The notes under the pieces are model-generated. The model saw only the letters and a list, made by a program, of their open reading frames with translations. It did not search any database and was not told where the DNA came from. The position numbers and the translations under genes are program-made. Shown here one piece after another: positions 1 through 8,464 of a stretch of DNA of 64,000 nt (positions within the stretch are counted from its first letter, which is position 1; every line of letters begins with the position of its first letter). The DNA lies in contig OY771429.1 in the NCBI GenBank assembly GCA_963674555.1, positions 1,116,001 to 1,180,000 on the forward strand, in the 5' to 3' direction. Source of the DNA: JBGMEA01 sp963674555. Lineage in GTDB: Bacteria > Bacillota > Clostridia > Eubacteriales > Anaerofustaceae.

Positions 1-204
1 TTTTTCACCAAAGTACATAATGAAAGGGGCAGGTATGATGCTTCCTATAATCGAATAGATCAATACCGGAATAAAGGGCATTTGTAACAGCAATATGCCA
101 TAAGGTATCGATCCTCTTAATTCAATAGCCGGGATCATTGAAATGAGTATAATATGCAACCAGTTCGGCAATGTGCTAAAGAATGAATTGATTGCTTGTG
201 ACAT
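1..204 (-). CDS. Small multidrug export-type membrane protein (N-terminal part)
   Basis: The first 68 codons read from an ATG at 204 towards the window edge, so the C-terminus is missing. The translation is hydrophobic and contains the stretch IPAIELRGSIPYGI near residues 24-37, which resembles the conserved ELRG.IP segment of the COG2426 / Sm_multidrug_ex family of small integral membrane proteins. An SD-like TTGGAG lies just upstream of the ATG on the minus strand. The family is annotated as putative small-multidrug export, but transport function is poorly documented, so only the family assignment is supported here. Confidence 0.6.
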   Translation of the reverse strand, partial: MSQAINSFFSTLPNWLHIILISMIPAIELRGSIPYGILLLQMPFIPVLIYSIIGSIIPAPFIMYFGEK

Positions 205-388
205 AAAAACTCCAATTTGAAATTTATCTGATCCATATTAATTAATTATATCATTACATATAACCGCAAAACAATGTAATTTTACAATTAGAAGTTTGAT
301 TTTTCGCAAAAATAAAGAGAAAAACACGTACTTTGTCTATATCCATCCATTATCACTGTAAAATAAAATCAATCCTCTGTTAAAAACA

Positions 389-422
389 TTGAAAGCATCC
401 TTAATATTAAGGATGCTTTCAA
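389..422 (-). terminator. Perfect palindrome, probable terminator of the 173-aa gene
   Basis: A 34-nt perfect palindrome (arms of 17 nt, TTGAAAGCATCCTTAAT and its complement) sits 39 bp past the stop of the minus-strand gene at 461. On the minus strand it is followed by a short T-rich stretch. It fits a Rho-independent terminator. Confidence 0.65.
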
Positions 423-460
423 ATAATCAATCGAACAATTTGTGATGATCGCTCAGTAAA

Positions 461-982
461 TTATTCTTCTTTCAGGTTATAAAGATAATGATATGTTTTA
501 TCATTGATCGTCGTCCATAAATGTAATATCTCAGCATCCTCATCTACACTGAAATCATAAACTACAGCCTTACCCTCATTCATCATTGTGATCGTATCAC
601 CGGAAGTTTCCAAAGTATACGCTGTAGTAGCGTCTTCTGTTTCAGCAGGGGTTATCGTTCCGTCTTCATTTTCTATTTCGGGTGTGATCGTCTTGGTCAC
701 TGTGATAGTCGCAGTATCATCTTTATTGATGACAAGTACTGTCGGATCACGCTTAACCGGTGCTGTGTCGACATAAAGATTAGCTAAGTCCCAACTCCCG
801 ACAGCATCATTGAATTTCGTGGAATTATATTTATACGCCGATGCGCCTCCCGACCATATAACTAAAGCAATAAATGCGACGATAAAAAGTCCTGCGATAA
901 TCAGGATCGTTTTAAGGCCGATATTTTTTTTGGAGTTTGATTTTGTTTTTGGTTTTTTTACGGATTTCTTCTTTTGAACCAT
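461..982 (-). CDS. Membrane-anchored protein of unknown function
   Basis: A 173-residue protein with a Lys-rich cytoplasmic N-terminus (residues 1-23), one transmembrane helix (about 24-43) and an acidic extracytoplasmic domain rich in Thr, Asp and Glu. The TDATAYTLE-like and TITMMNEGK-like strands suggest a small beta-rich, lipocalin-like fold, but I do not recognise the family. It is expressed alone: a hairpin terminator follows and the next gene upstream (mnmA) ends 80 bp away with no shared signals. It may be a cell-envelope protein. No function is assigned. Confidence 0.6.
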   Translation of the reverse strand: MVQKKKSVKKPKTKSNSKKNIGLKTILIIAGLFIVAFIALVIWSGGASAYKYNSTKFNDAVGSWDLANLYVDTAPVKRDPTVLVINKDDTATITVTKTITPEIENEDGTITPAETEDATTAYTLETSGDTITMMNEGKAVVYDFSVDEDAEILHLWTTINDKTYHYLYNLKEE

Positions 983-1062
983 TGTATCCTCCGGATAAAT
1001 GTGAAACGTTTGCTATCAAAATTTTCTTTAGATGTTATTATAACAGAATTAATGCTTGAGTA

Positions 1063-2142
1063 CTATGATTTTAATGCATTCCCAATGATAGCTCCGCCCA
1101 AGCATTCATCACCGATATAAAAAACACCGACCTGTCCCGGAGCCACACCGCTTTGTTTTTGATCGAAATATACTTCGCATCCGTTATCGGTCAGAGTCAA
1201 AGTGCATTTCTTTTCCTGTTGTTGATATCGATATTTTACATTACATTGGATGTTTTGTTTTTCTAAAGGATTGATGAAATGGACAGTCTCGGATACAAAT
1301 CCATCCGAAAACAATGCAGGATTATCAGAACCTTGCACAACGTATAAGACATTATTACTCATATCTTTATCACATACATACCAACGATCTCCACCACCTT
1401 GATTGCCTATACCCAGTCCTCTTCTCTGTCCGATCGTATAATACATCAAACCTTGGTGTTCACCGACTTTAGTCATACTGTCAAGATCGATGATGTCCCC
1501 TTTCTGAGCGGGGAGATATTGCGAGAGAAATTTCGTAAAGTTCCGCTCACCTATAAAACATATCCCCATCGAGTCTTTTTTTTCAGCTGTACGAAGACTG
1601 AGTTTATCGGCGATCTTTCTAACTTCTTCTTTTTTCATCTCCCCCAAAGGGAAAAGAGCTTTTCTGATCTGATCACGATTTAAAAAACTCAAAAAATAAC
1701 TTTGATCTTTCTTAGGGTCTATCCCTTTAAGCAATCTGACTTGCCCATCAGTTACATCATTACGAACATAGTGTCCTGTCGCTATATAGTCCGCGCCCAA
1801 ATTCTTTTGCGCATATTCCAAAAATGCTTTGAATTTAATTTCACTGTTACACAAAACATCAGGATTCGGTGTTCTGCCGATCCTATATTCTTCCAAAAAG
1901 TATGTAAATACACGCTCCCAGTATTCTTCTGCGAAATTTACCGAATAAAAAGGTATCTCCAGCTTTAAACAGACACTTTTTGCATCTTCATAGTCTTCTT
2001 GAGCCGTACATGCGCCTTCTTCGTCTGTCTCCTCCCAATTTTTCATAAATACGCCGATCACATCATACCCTTGTTTCTTTAACAGATATCCCGCGACCGA
2101 AGAATCTACGCCGCCGGACATACCGACGATCACTCTTTTCAT
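1063..2142 (-). CDS. mnmA: tRNA-specific 2-thiouridylase MnmA
   Basis: MnmA thiolates U34 of tRNA-Lys, -Glu and -Gln (s2U) using sulfur passed from a cysteine desulfurase and ATP for adenylation. The 359-residue length is normal. The PP-loop SGGVDSS is at residues 9-15. The two catalytic cysteines are at about C98 (NPDVLCNSEIKF) and C195 (GICFIGERNF), and the ATGHY motif is near 121. The start at 2142 follows the upstream yhaN-like gene by only 10 bp, so it is probably the third gene of the yhaO-yhaN-mnmA transcript. No cysteine desulfurase gene lies nearby. Confidence 0.97.
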   Translation of the reverse strand: MKRVIVGMSGGVDSSVAGYLLKKQGYDVIGVFMKNWEETDEEGACTAQEDYEDAKSVCLKLEIPFYSVNFAEEYWERVFTYFLEEYRIGRTPNPDVLCNSEIKFKAFLEYAQKNLGADYIATGHYVRNDVTDGQVRLLKGIDPKKDQSYFLSFLNRDQIRKALFPLGEMKKEEVRKIADKLSLRTAEKKDSMGICFIGERNFTKFLSQYLPAQKGDIIDLDSMTKVGEHQGLMYYTIGQRRGLGIGNQGGGDRWYVCDKDMSNNVLYVVQGSDNPALFSDGFVSETVHFINPLEKQNIQCNVKYRYQQQEKKCTLTLTDNGCEVYFDQKQSGVAPGQVGVFYIGDECLGGAIIGNALKS

Positions 2143-2152
2143 ATATACCTCT

Positions 2153-4585
2153 TTACAGTTCTATCAAACGGAATGAGCTTTCCGTACTTTTTAAAAGTTC
2201 TTTTTCAGTCAATCTGCAAGTAAAAAGTAATATCTGGCGTTCTTTTGATTTTTCCGCGATAAACGACAGGATATTATTTAATCGGGTGTCGTCATATTGT
2301 AAAAAACAATCGTCCAACAGCACCGGGACATTCTTTTGTTGGATGATAAGATCCATGATCGCAAAGCGGACCGCAAAATACAATTGATCCATAGTCCCTC
2401 CGCTTAAAGCAGATATATCGACCAATTTATCACTGGACGCATCCATTACTTTGATCTGCATTTGATCGTTGACTTTTACATCGGAGTATTTGCCGTATGT
2501 GACCCTTTTAACGATTTCGGAAATATATGCATTAAATTCGGACGCAAAATCGCTGTGGAAATGTTTTGAGATTTCTTGCATCTTTTCTTCAGCCAGTTCA
2601 TATGCGTTAAGATCTATTTCAAATCCTTCGATTTTTTGTGACACATCAGCGATCTCTTCATCGATCTCATTCAATGCTCGTACGGCATTTTCACTCTCTT
2701 TTACACTGCCTTCCAACGATGAGATCGATGAAGTTATCCTCAAAATTTCATCGTTGACGATCTCCATTGCATTCGGCATGATCTCTTCCAATGGTTGTTC
2801 ACCCGAGATCATAGAGTCATCTGCTTTTTTGGAAAGAGTGCGCAACTGTTCAAGTGTGGTGTCCTTGAGCAATTCTTGAGCAGCAGATTTTGCTGCGTCT
2901 AATTTTGCTTGCACGACTCCTTGTTGTCTTGTAGTTTGGATCGCCAATTTTAATTCTTCCAAAGTATCAACGTTGGCTTTCTCTAAGATGTCGTCCATTG
3001 TCGATCGATATTGTTCCATATCAGAAGATATAAGCCCATACTCATTTTCGATCTCTTTTAATTTGTTTTGATATTCTTCGATCTCCTTTTCAAAACCTTG
3101 CTGACGTTGATTCGTATTTTGCGCATCCTGCAATAATTCGGTCAATTCTTCGACCGTTTGACACTCGTATTTTTGTTTTAATTGATCAATATCCACTTCA
3201 CACATAATGATCATATTGACCGTTCTGCTCATAAGTGTGTCATATCGCTCAAACTTCGGTTCCAACGCGGAACTTTTACTGCTAAAAAAGGCCCAAAATG
3301 CTAAGCAAGCGATCCCGATAGCTCCAAGTCCGATCGCTCCGTAATAAAACATCGGTTCAACAAAATAACCTACACCCGCTAATATCGCCGCAATCATTAA
3401 AGTCGCCGTACCGCTCATGGATAAAATCCTTTCGATCTTACGATACTGTCTGTACCTTTTAGCGATCCCCGGATCTTCATCGGTTTCTTTCTTTTCCTGT
3501 AACGCTTCAAGCTTTTCTGTATAGTGTGTCAATAACGATGCGTCTTGCATCATTTCATCAGCGGAAACCTCTTTTTGTTGCTGTTTAAATGCAGATATTT
3601 CAATGTTGAGGGTAACAAGTTGGCGTTCTAAAATTGTGCGCTTACTTTGAAGTTCATCCAAATTATCTCTGCATATGTCATATTTCGCAGAGGCTTCTTG
3701 ATATATTTCATAATCCGAATCATCGACTCGCATCTTTTGGTTTTGCTTTTTTTGCAACTCATCGATCTCTTCTTGCAAAGCGATATACCGCTCATATTTT
3801 TCCGAAGCTTCTTTTGCGGATCGTGTTTCTTGCAGCGTAATGATCTGTTCTTTTTTTTGCATCGTTTTTTCGAGTTCATTTTCCAATGCTTTGATCTGCA
3901 GATACTTCTCTTTATTCTCTTCATAAATATTCTGCGTGAATTGCTTTTCTTCTTCCAATTGCTGCAACTTTGCGATATTCGATCCAAAAGCTGATCGCGT
4001 TTGTCTCTTCGTACCGATCGCAGCTTTATGACGATCTAAGATCTCAACAGCTTTTTTAAAAGAAATATTACTGTCGTGTGCGTCACCGGTATTGACTAAG
4101 AGATCCCCGATTTCTCTTTTTAAATCGTCATCTGTCGCGTTTGCCATTTGAGCGATGCTGACAGTGTTATTGAACAAACTGCGATTGATACCCAAATGCA
4201 ATGAAGCATCGTACAATTTCTGCACACTGTCATACTCCATTTTCTCGGAAAGATCGTCTCCTGTTGCAATATCATATAAACGGACTGATTCATTCCTTTT
4301 ATCAAAATTACGTTCTAAACGATAAGTTTTCCCTTCATGCTCATATTCGATAGATCCTTGATATTCTCCGCTCGTCCACGGTGTGTATTTAGCATAATCG
4401 TCAGTATATAACTTGTTCTTACTGTATGTTTTAAAAAACCCGAAAAACATACCTTCGATAAACTTATGTAAAGTTGTTTTTCCCGCTTCGTTGCCACCGT
4501 ATATGACGTTCAATCCCTCGCTGAATTCTATCGTTTGTGCATGCAATTTCCCGAAAGCCGCGATATTGATTTTCTTTATGATCAT
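2153..4585 (-). CDS. YhaN-like SMC/SbcC-type AAA ATPase
   Basis: An 810-residue ATPase with an N-terminal Walker A (GGNEAGKTT, residues 30-38), long coiled-coil arms on both sides of a hydrophobic segment (about 395-440), and a C-terminal ABC signature (LSGGTMDQLYFAVRF) and Walker B (VPVLLDDCFLQYD). This layout and length match the Bacillus YhaN group (AAA_27) rather than full-length SbcC, which is usually over 1000 residues. The partner nuclease gene lies upstream and overlaps it by 4 bp (ATGA), so the two are translationally coupled. It is probably the ATPase half of a Mre11/Rad50-like DNA end-processing complex; the hydrophobic segment suggests possible membrane association. Confidence 0.85.
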   Translation of the reverse strand: MIIKKINIAAFGKLHAQTIEFSEGLNVIYGGNEAGKTTLHKFIEGMFFGFFKTYSKNKLYTDDYAKYTPWTSGEYQGSIEYEHEGKTYRLERNFDKRNESVRLYDIATGDDLSEKMEYDSVQKLYDASLHLGINRSLFNNTVSIAQMANATDDDLKREIGDLLVNTGDAHDSNISFKKAVEILDRHKAAIGTKRQTRSAFGSNIAKLQQLEEEKQFTQNIYEENKEKYLQIKALENELEKTMQKKEQIITLQETRSAKEASEKYERYIALQEEIDELQKKQNQKMRVDDSDYEIYQEASAKYDICRDNLDELQSKRTILERQLVTLNIEISAFKQQQKEVSADEMMQDASLLTHYTEKLEALQEKKETDEDPGIAKRYRQYRKIERILSMSGTATLMIAAILAGVGYFVEPMFYYGAIGLGAIGIACLAFWAFFSSKSSALEPKFERYDTLMSRTVNMIIMCEVDIDQLKQKYECQTVEELTELLQDAQNTNQRQQGFEKEIEEYQNKLKEIENEYGLISSDMEQYRSTMDDILEKANVDTLEELKLAIQTTRQQGVVQAKLDAAKSAAQELLKDTTLEQLRTLSKKADDSMISGEQPLEEIMPNAMEIVNDEILRITSSISSLEGSVKESENAVRALNEIDEEIADVSQKIEGFEIDLNAYELAEEKMQEISKHFHSDFASEFNAYISEIVKRVTYGKYSDVKVNDQMQIKVMDASSDKLVDISALSGGTMDQLYFAVRFAIMDLIIQQKNVPVLLDDCFLQYDDTRLNNILSFIAEKSKERQILLFTCRLTEKELLKSTESSFRLIEL

Positions 4586-5664
4586 TTCGCACCTCCGTTT
4601 TGTTCCAACAAAGCATTAAGCCCATATATAAGAGCTTTATATGCTACGATATCCGCTTCGGCTTGTTTTAGCAAAGACTCGATGTATTTACCGATGATAT
4701 TATCTTTATTTTGTCTGTAAAGCTTCATGATGTCATAATCCGGAACCGTAAGATCCTTATACAATAAGCAATAGAAACGGTCTTTCAATTCATTCACTAC
4801 AGAAGACAATGAAACTTGCGGATCGACCATTCCTTTGAATTTGATACGAAATATGTTTTTCTTCATATCTTCATCGCTTTCTTGAAGGATAAGATCACGA
4901 ATGTGATTATGATCCATCTCACCCGAAAGCTTGATCGTTTTTGATACGAATGCACGTTTGGCTGAATCGATAAACTTGACCTTTGATTTCTTGTCCGTTA
5001 TTTTGCCCAAGTAATATCCGTGTTTACCTTCTTCACCGAAATCCAACGGTTCGGGGCTTCCGGAATAAAAGATTTGGCTTTTTACCTGCGTAGTTTTGTG
5101 AATGTGTCCCAATGCGGCATAATCGAACCCGATATCATCGATCGCTTGCACTGAAAGAGGCAGATATTCGGATTTGGTCAAGACATCGCAATGCAAACAG
5201 AGGATATTGATCTTATTCGGATCTATACTGCTGAATGTAAAAGGACTTTGTTTATATGCGTTTTTATCCCAACTGAATCCATAAATAACTGCATTGTGCT
5301 CTTTCAATTCAACGGACGAATATTCAGATGGAAAAATATGTACATTTTCAGGGAACGCAATGATATTGTAGTATGATTTATCATAATACGGATCGTGATT
5401 CCCACAAGAAATAAAAACTCTGGTTTCAGGGATCGAAGCAAACGCATCGGCTATCCGTTTGACATCTGAGATCTTTGCATAATCATTCTCATACAGATCA
5501 CCGCTGATCAATAAGACATCGATTCGGTCCTCTCTGCAAGTATCGATCAAAGAATGAAATGTAGTCCATAATTGTTCTCGTCGCTCTTTGGCAATAGGTT
5601 TCGGTAACGACGAAGATTCGTAACCGGAACATAAGTGAAAATCGGATGCATGGATAAATTTCAC
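4582..5664 (-). CDS. YhaO/SbcD-like metallophosphoesterase
   Basis: A 360-residue calcineurin-type phosphoesterase with the Mre11/SbcD metal-binding motifs: D-x-H at ASDFHL (D8, H10), GDLYEN (D56), GNHDPY (N89-D91), and the later LHCD and GHIH histidines. It is expected to be the nuclease subunit that works with the overlapping YhaN-like ATPase gene. The start at 5664 opens the yhaO-yhaN-mnmA operon, divergent from the response regulator at 5764 across a 99-bp AT-rich gap. It is about the length of B. subtilis YhaO. Nuclease activity is inferred from family. Confidence 0.87.
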   Translation of the reverse strand: MKFIHASDFHLCSGYESSSLPKPIAKERREQLWTTFHSLIDTCREDRIDVLLISGDLYENDYAKISDVKRIADAFASIPETRVFISCGNHDPYYDKSYYNIIAFPENVHIFPSEYSSVELKEHNAVIYGFSWDKNAYKQSPFTFSSIDPNKINILCLHCDVLTKSEYLPLSVQAIDDIGFDYAALGHIHKTTQVKSQIFYSGSPEPLDFGEEGKHGYYLGKITDKKSKVKFIDSAKRAFVSKTIKLSGEMDHNHIRDLILQESDEDMKKNIFRIKFKGMVDPQVSLSSVVNELKDRFYCLLYKDLTVPDYDIMKLYRQNKDNIIGKYIESLLKQAEADIVAYKALIYGLNALLEQNGGAK

Positions 5665-5763
5665 GGTTTTTTTACCTCATATTTTCTATATCGCTCATTG
5701 TAGTATATAATATTTTATAATAGCATAAACAACCGTATTATAAAAGCAAGAGGCTGAAATTCA

Positions 5764-6447
5764 ATGAATTCTAAACGCATTTTGATCATCGATGATGACG
5801 TAAAGATTTTACGTATTTTAAAACTGCAACTTCAACACAATGATTTTGAAGTATTGACAGCTGAAAACGGCGACGAAGCTTTAAAGATTTATGCCGAAGA
5901 TCCGTCAATACCGTTGATCGTACTGGATTTGATGCTGCCGGGGGTTGACGGGATCAGTTTGTGTAAAACATTTAAGAGCACGGACCCCAATGTAAAGATC
6001 ATTATCCTAAGCGCGAAAGACAGATCAAAGGATGTTATCCAGGGCTTGAATTCGGGAGCGGATGATTATGTCAAAAAACCATTTGTTTTTGATGAACTTT
6101 TGGCACGCATAAAAGCTAACCTCAGAAAAAGCACTCCTAATCAGTTGCCCGATCCTATAATCAAATTCGAAGATCTGGAGATCAATACGAATACATTTGA
6201 AGTGAAACGGGGCGACACACTGATAGACCTTTCAAAAACCGAATTTGACTTACTGGAGTATCTTGTATTGAATCACGATCTGGTGCAGAGCAGAGAACAG
6301 ATCTTAAACCGAGTATGGGGTTATAATTATTACGGTAATTACAATATTGTCGATGTGTATATAAAATATGTGCGAGACAAAATAGATAAAGATTTTAAAC
6401 GAAAATTAATACACACGGTTCGAGGGCGCGGTTATGTCATTAAATAA
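5764..6447 (+). CDS. OmpR/PhoB-family response regulator
   Basis: A 227-residue regulator with a receiver domain (residues 1-118) and a C-terminal winged-helix DNA-binding domain (about 130-227). The acidic pocket is IIDDD near residues 8-12, the phospho-acceptor is D55 (LIVLDLMLPG), and the KKPF lysine is present. The next gene, a histidine kinase, overlaps its end by 14 bp, so the pair forms a classical two-component system. The signal and regulon cannot be read from sequence, and no target gene is adjacent. Confidence 0.95.
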   Translation: MNSKRILIIDDDVKILRILKLQLQHNDFEVLTAENGDEALKIYAEDPSIPLIVLDLMLPGVDGISLCKTFKSTDPNVKIIILSAKDRSKDVIQGLNSGADDYVKKPFVFDELLARIKANLRKSTPNQLPDPIIKFEDLEINTNTFEVKRGDTLIDLSKTEFDLLEYLVLNHDLVQSREQILNRVWGYNYYGNYNIVDVYIKYVRDKIDKDFKRKLIHTVRGRGYVIK

Positions 6448-7888
6448 AGAACCCAAGTTTATTTCCAAATTCAAAAATCAAAAATTATCAAGCAGGATCA
6501 CCGTTACGTTCAGCGGCTTATTTTTGTCTATCACATCGGTCATATTCGTTTTGGCTTTAGTTATCTCTATCGCATTGTTGATGAATATTAATAAAGATCA
6601 ATTTGAGAAATATAACCAAAAAATAATTCACGCAATTACAAACAATCAGGAGGCTATATTAAATATCCCCCAAGAAGATCGCATCACGTATATATACCAA
6701 ACCTTCATTAGTGCTATAAGTGACGAGAGAAGAGAGATCAGTATACAGATCAGTGACACTTCACATATCCTTTCAAATGATAATCTTTTTGATATGAAGA
6801 TCACCGACCTTGATGAAGAGGCTAAAATCAAAAGCACGATCGATGAATTGCAAGTGAAGACGTTAAAAGACGATCAAAACCGATATTATTTTATTTCTTA
6901 CGATCTTGAAATCGACTCTTATACTTTACATATAACGACATTACAAAACATAAATGATTATTATACCTATACGCTGATATTGACGATCGTGATCGGTACG
7001 GCATTATTGATCGTTATTATATTTATGTTGACACTCGGAAAAGCGGCAACAAAAAAAGCATTAGCGCCTTTACAAGGCATTGCGGATGCTGTAAAAGATA
7101 TTTCGGAAGAGAATTTATCGATCGATATAAAATCAGTCGAAAATGAAAATGAGGTTGATTCTCTTATCATCGCACTAAAAAATATGCTGATGCGTTTAAA
7201 TATCGCATTTGAAGAGCAAAATCGTTTTGTATCCGACGTGTCCCATGAATTGCGTATCCCTATAACGATCATACAGGGCTATCTCGATATTATGCAAACA
7301 TGGGGCAAAAACGATCAAAAGATGATGGATGAATCCTTGGAATCGATCTACACCGAGACGGCGAACATGAAAGAATTGGTTGAAAAACTTTTATTGTTGC
7401 AGAATTTAGGAAGCGGGAATTATCATTTTGAAATGGAAAAACTCGATGTAAATCCATTCCTACAGAAGCTGACATTTGAAACGACATTACTGACATCCGA
7501 ACATAAAGTGAGTTCGAAATTATCCAAAGATGACATTTTCGTATTTGCCGATAAGAGTTTGTTGAGCCAAGCGATCCGCTCGATCATCGATAATTGTATC
7601 AAGTATACCAATCCCGGGGGAGAGATAAATATCTCTTCTTGGAAAGAACGTCACAAAATTTATATTCAAATATCCGATACAGGCTCAGGGATCGCCAAAG
7701 AGCATCTGACCAAAGTCAAGGAACGATTTTACAGAGTCGATTCCGCTCGTACCAAGAAAACCGGCGGAAGCGGACTGGGACTTTCGATCGTCAATGCGAT
7801 CATAACAGCCATGAGCGGTGAATTGATCATAAAAAGCGAATTGAATAAAGGCAGTAAATTTATTATCGTCTTCCCGAGACTGTATTAA
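6434..7888 (+). CDS. Membrane sensor histidine kinase
   Basis: A 484-residue kinase. Predicted TM1 is about 27-50 and TM2 about 181-201, with a roughly 130-residue extracytoplasmic sensor between them. A HAMP linker follows (about 202-255), then a HisKA domain with H271 (SDVSHELRIP) and a HATPase_c domain with N-box IIDNCIKYTN and G-boxes DTGSGIA and GGSGLGLSIV. It overlaps the cognate response regulator gene. The sensor domain has no recognisable ligand fold. It is complete and looks functional. Confidence 0.93.
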   Translation: MSLNKEPKFISKFKNQKLSSRITVTFSGLFLSITSVIFVLALVISIALLMNINKDQFEKYNQKIIHAITNNQEAILNIPQEDRITYIYQTFISAISDERREISIQISDTSHILSNDNLFDMKITDLDEEAKIKSTIDELQVKTLKDDQNRYYFISYDLEIDSYTLHITTLQNINDYYTYTLILTIVIGTALLIVIIFMLTLGKAATKKALAPLQGIADAVKDISEENLSIDIKSVENENEVDSLIIALKNMLMRLNIAFEEQNRFVSDVSHELRIPITIIQGYLDIMQTWGKNDQKMMDESLESIYTETANMKELVEKLLLLQNLGSGNYHFEMEKLDVNPFLQKLTFETTLLTSEHKVSSKLSKDDIFVFADKSLLSQAIRSIIDNCIKYTNPGGEINISSWKERHKIYIQISDTGSGIAKEHLTKVKERFYRVDSARTKKTGGSGLGLSIVNAIITAMSGELIIKSELNKGSKFIIVFPRLY

Positions 7889-7916
7889 TCTCATCAAATT
7901 TTAATCAGCCTTACTA

Positions 7917-7972
7917 TTGACACTCGATAAATGATTGCGTATTCTTAGGATATAATCGTTCACATGTGAACG
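7917..7972 (+). promoter_or_regulatory. Promoter with 16-bp palindromic operator upstream of marR-ftsH
   Basis: TTGACA (7917-7922) is followed 17 bp later by TATTCT (7940-7945). An alternative -10, TATAAT, lies at 7951-7956. Directly after it is the perfect palindrome CGTTCACATGTGAACG (7957-7972), placed where a bound repressor would block transcription start. A MarR gene begins 28 bp further on, so autoregulation is the simple reading. The palindrome and promoter elements are seen directly; binding is inference. Confidence 0.6.
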
Positions 7973-7999
7973 ACTTAAAGATTCATGTAAGGAATTACC

Positions 8000-8464
8000 A
8001 TGAAATTTGAACTATACATCTTACATTTAGTTAAGGATATCAATAAGCAACTCAATGAACAACTCACAAGGATCTATAAGCCTTACGGACTAACCGCGGC
8101 ACAAGCCATGGTACTTATGTATCTGTATAAAAACGGCAAACAGAATATTACGGATCTAAGCGCATTACTGAGTACCGGTAAAAGTAATTTGTCCCCTTTA
8201 TGCAAACGCATGGAACAGAGCGGTTATATCAGACGCATCAGGGATATTCAAGACCAGCGGATCCTCTATATTGAATTGACAAATTACGCTGAAGAAATCA
8301 TGCAGGAAGCTTCAAAATCCGATTCAGAAATAGAACTGTTCGCAGAATTTCAAAGCGAAGCCGATCAAGATAAGATCCTTACCGGATTACTGACATTAAA
8401 AAATAATTTGCAGAATCATAATCATCTGCCTACAGGAGACGAACCATATGAAAAAGAATATTGA
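8000..8464 (+). CDS. MarR-family transcriptional regulator
   Basis: A 154-residue winged-helix protein. The helix-turn-helix core (about residues 50-75, including NITDLSALLSTGKSNLSPLC) is followed by a wing with the family DxxD/QR pattern (RDIQDQRILYIELT). An SD-like AAGGAAT precedes the ATG at 8000. The 3' end overlaps ftsH by 17 bp, so the two are translationally coupled. A perfect 16-bp palindrome lies 28 bp upstream of the start. It probably controls its own transcript and thereby ftsH; the ligand is unknown. Confidence 0.9.
   Translation: MKFELYILHLVKDINKQLNEQLTRIYKPYGLTAAQAMVLMYLYKNGKQNITDLSALLSTGKSNLSPLCKRMEQSGYIRRIRDIQDQRILYIELTNYAEEIMQEASKSDSEIELFAEFQSEADQDKILTGLLTLKNNLQNHNHLPTGDEPYEKEY

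Noticed and set aside
7917..7956. TTGACA (7917) paired with TATAAT (7951) as one promoter
   Set aside because: The spacer would be 28 bp. TATTCT at 7940 fits with 17 bp, and TATAAT may act with a weaker -35.
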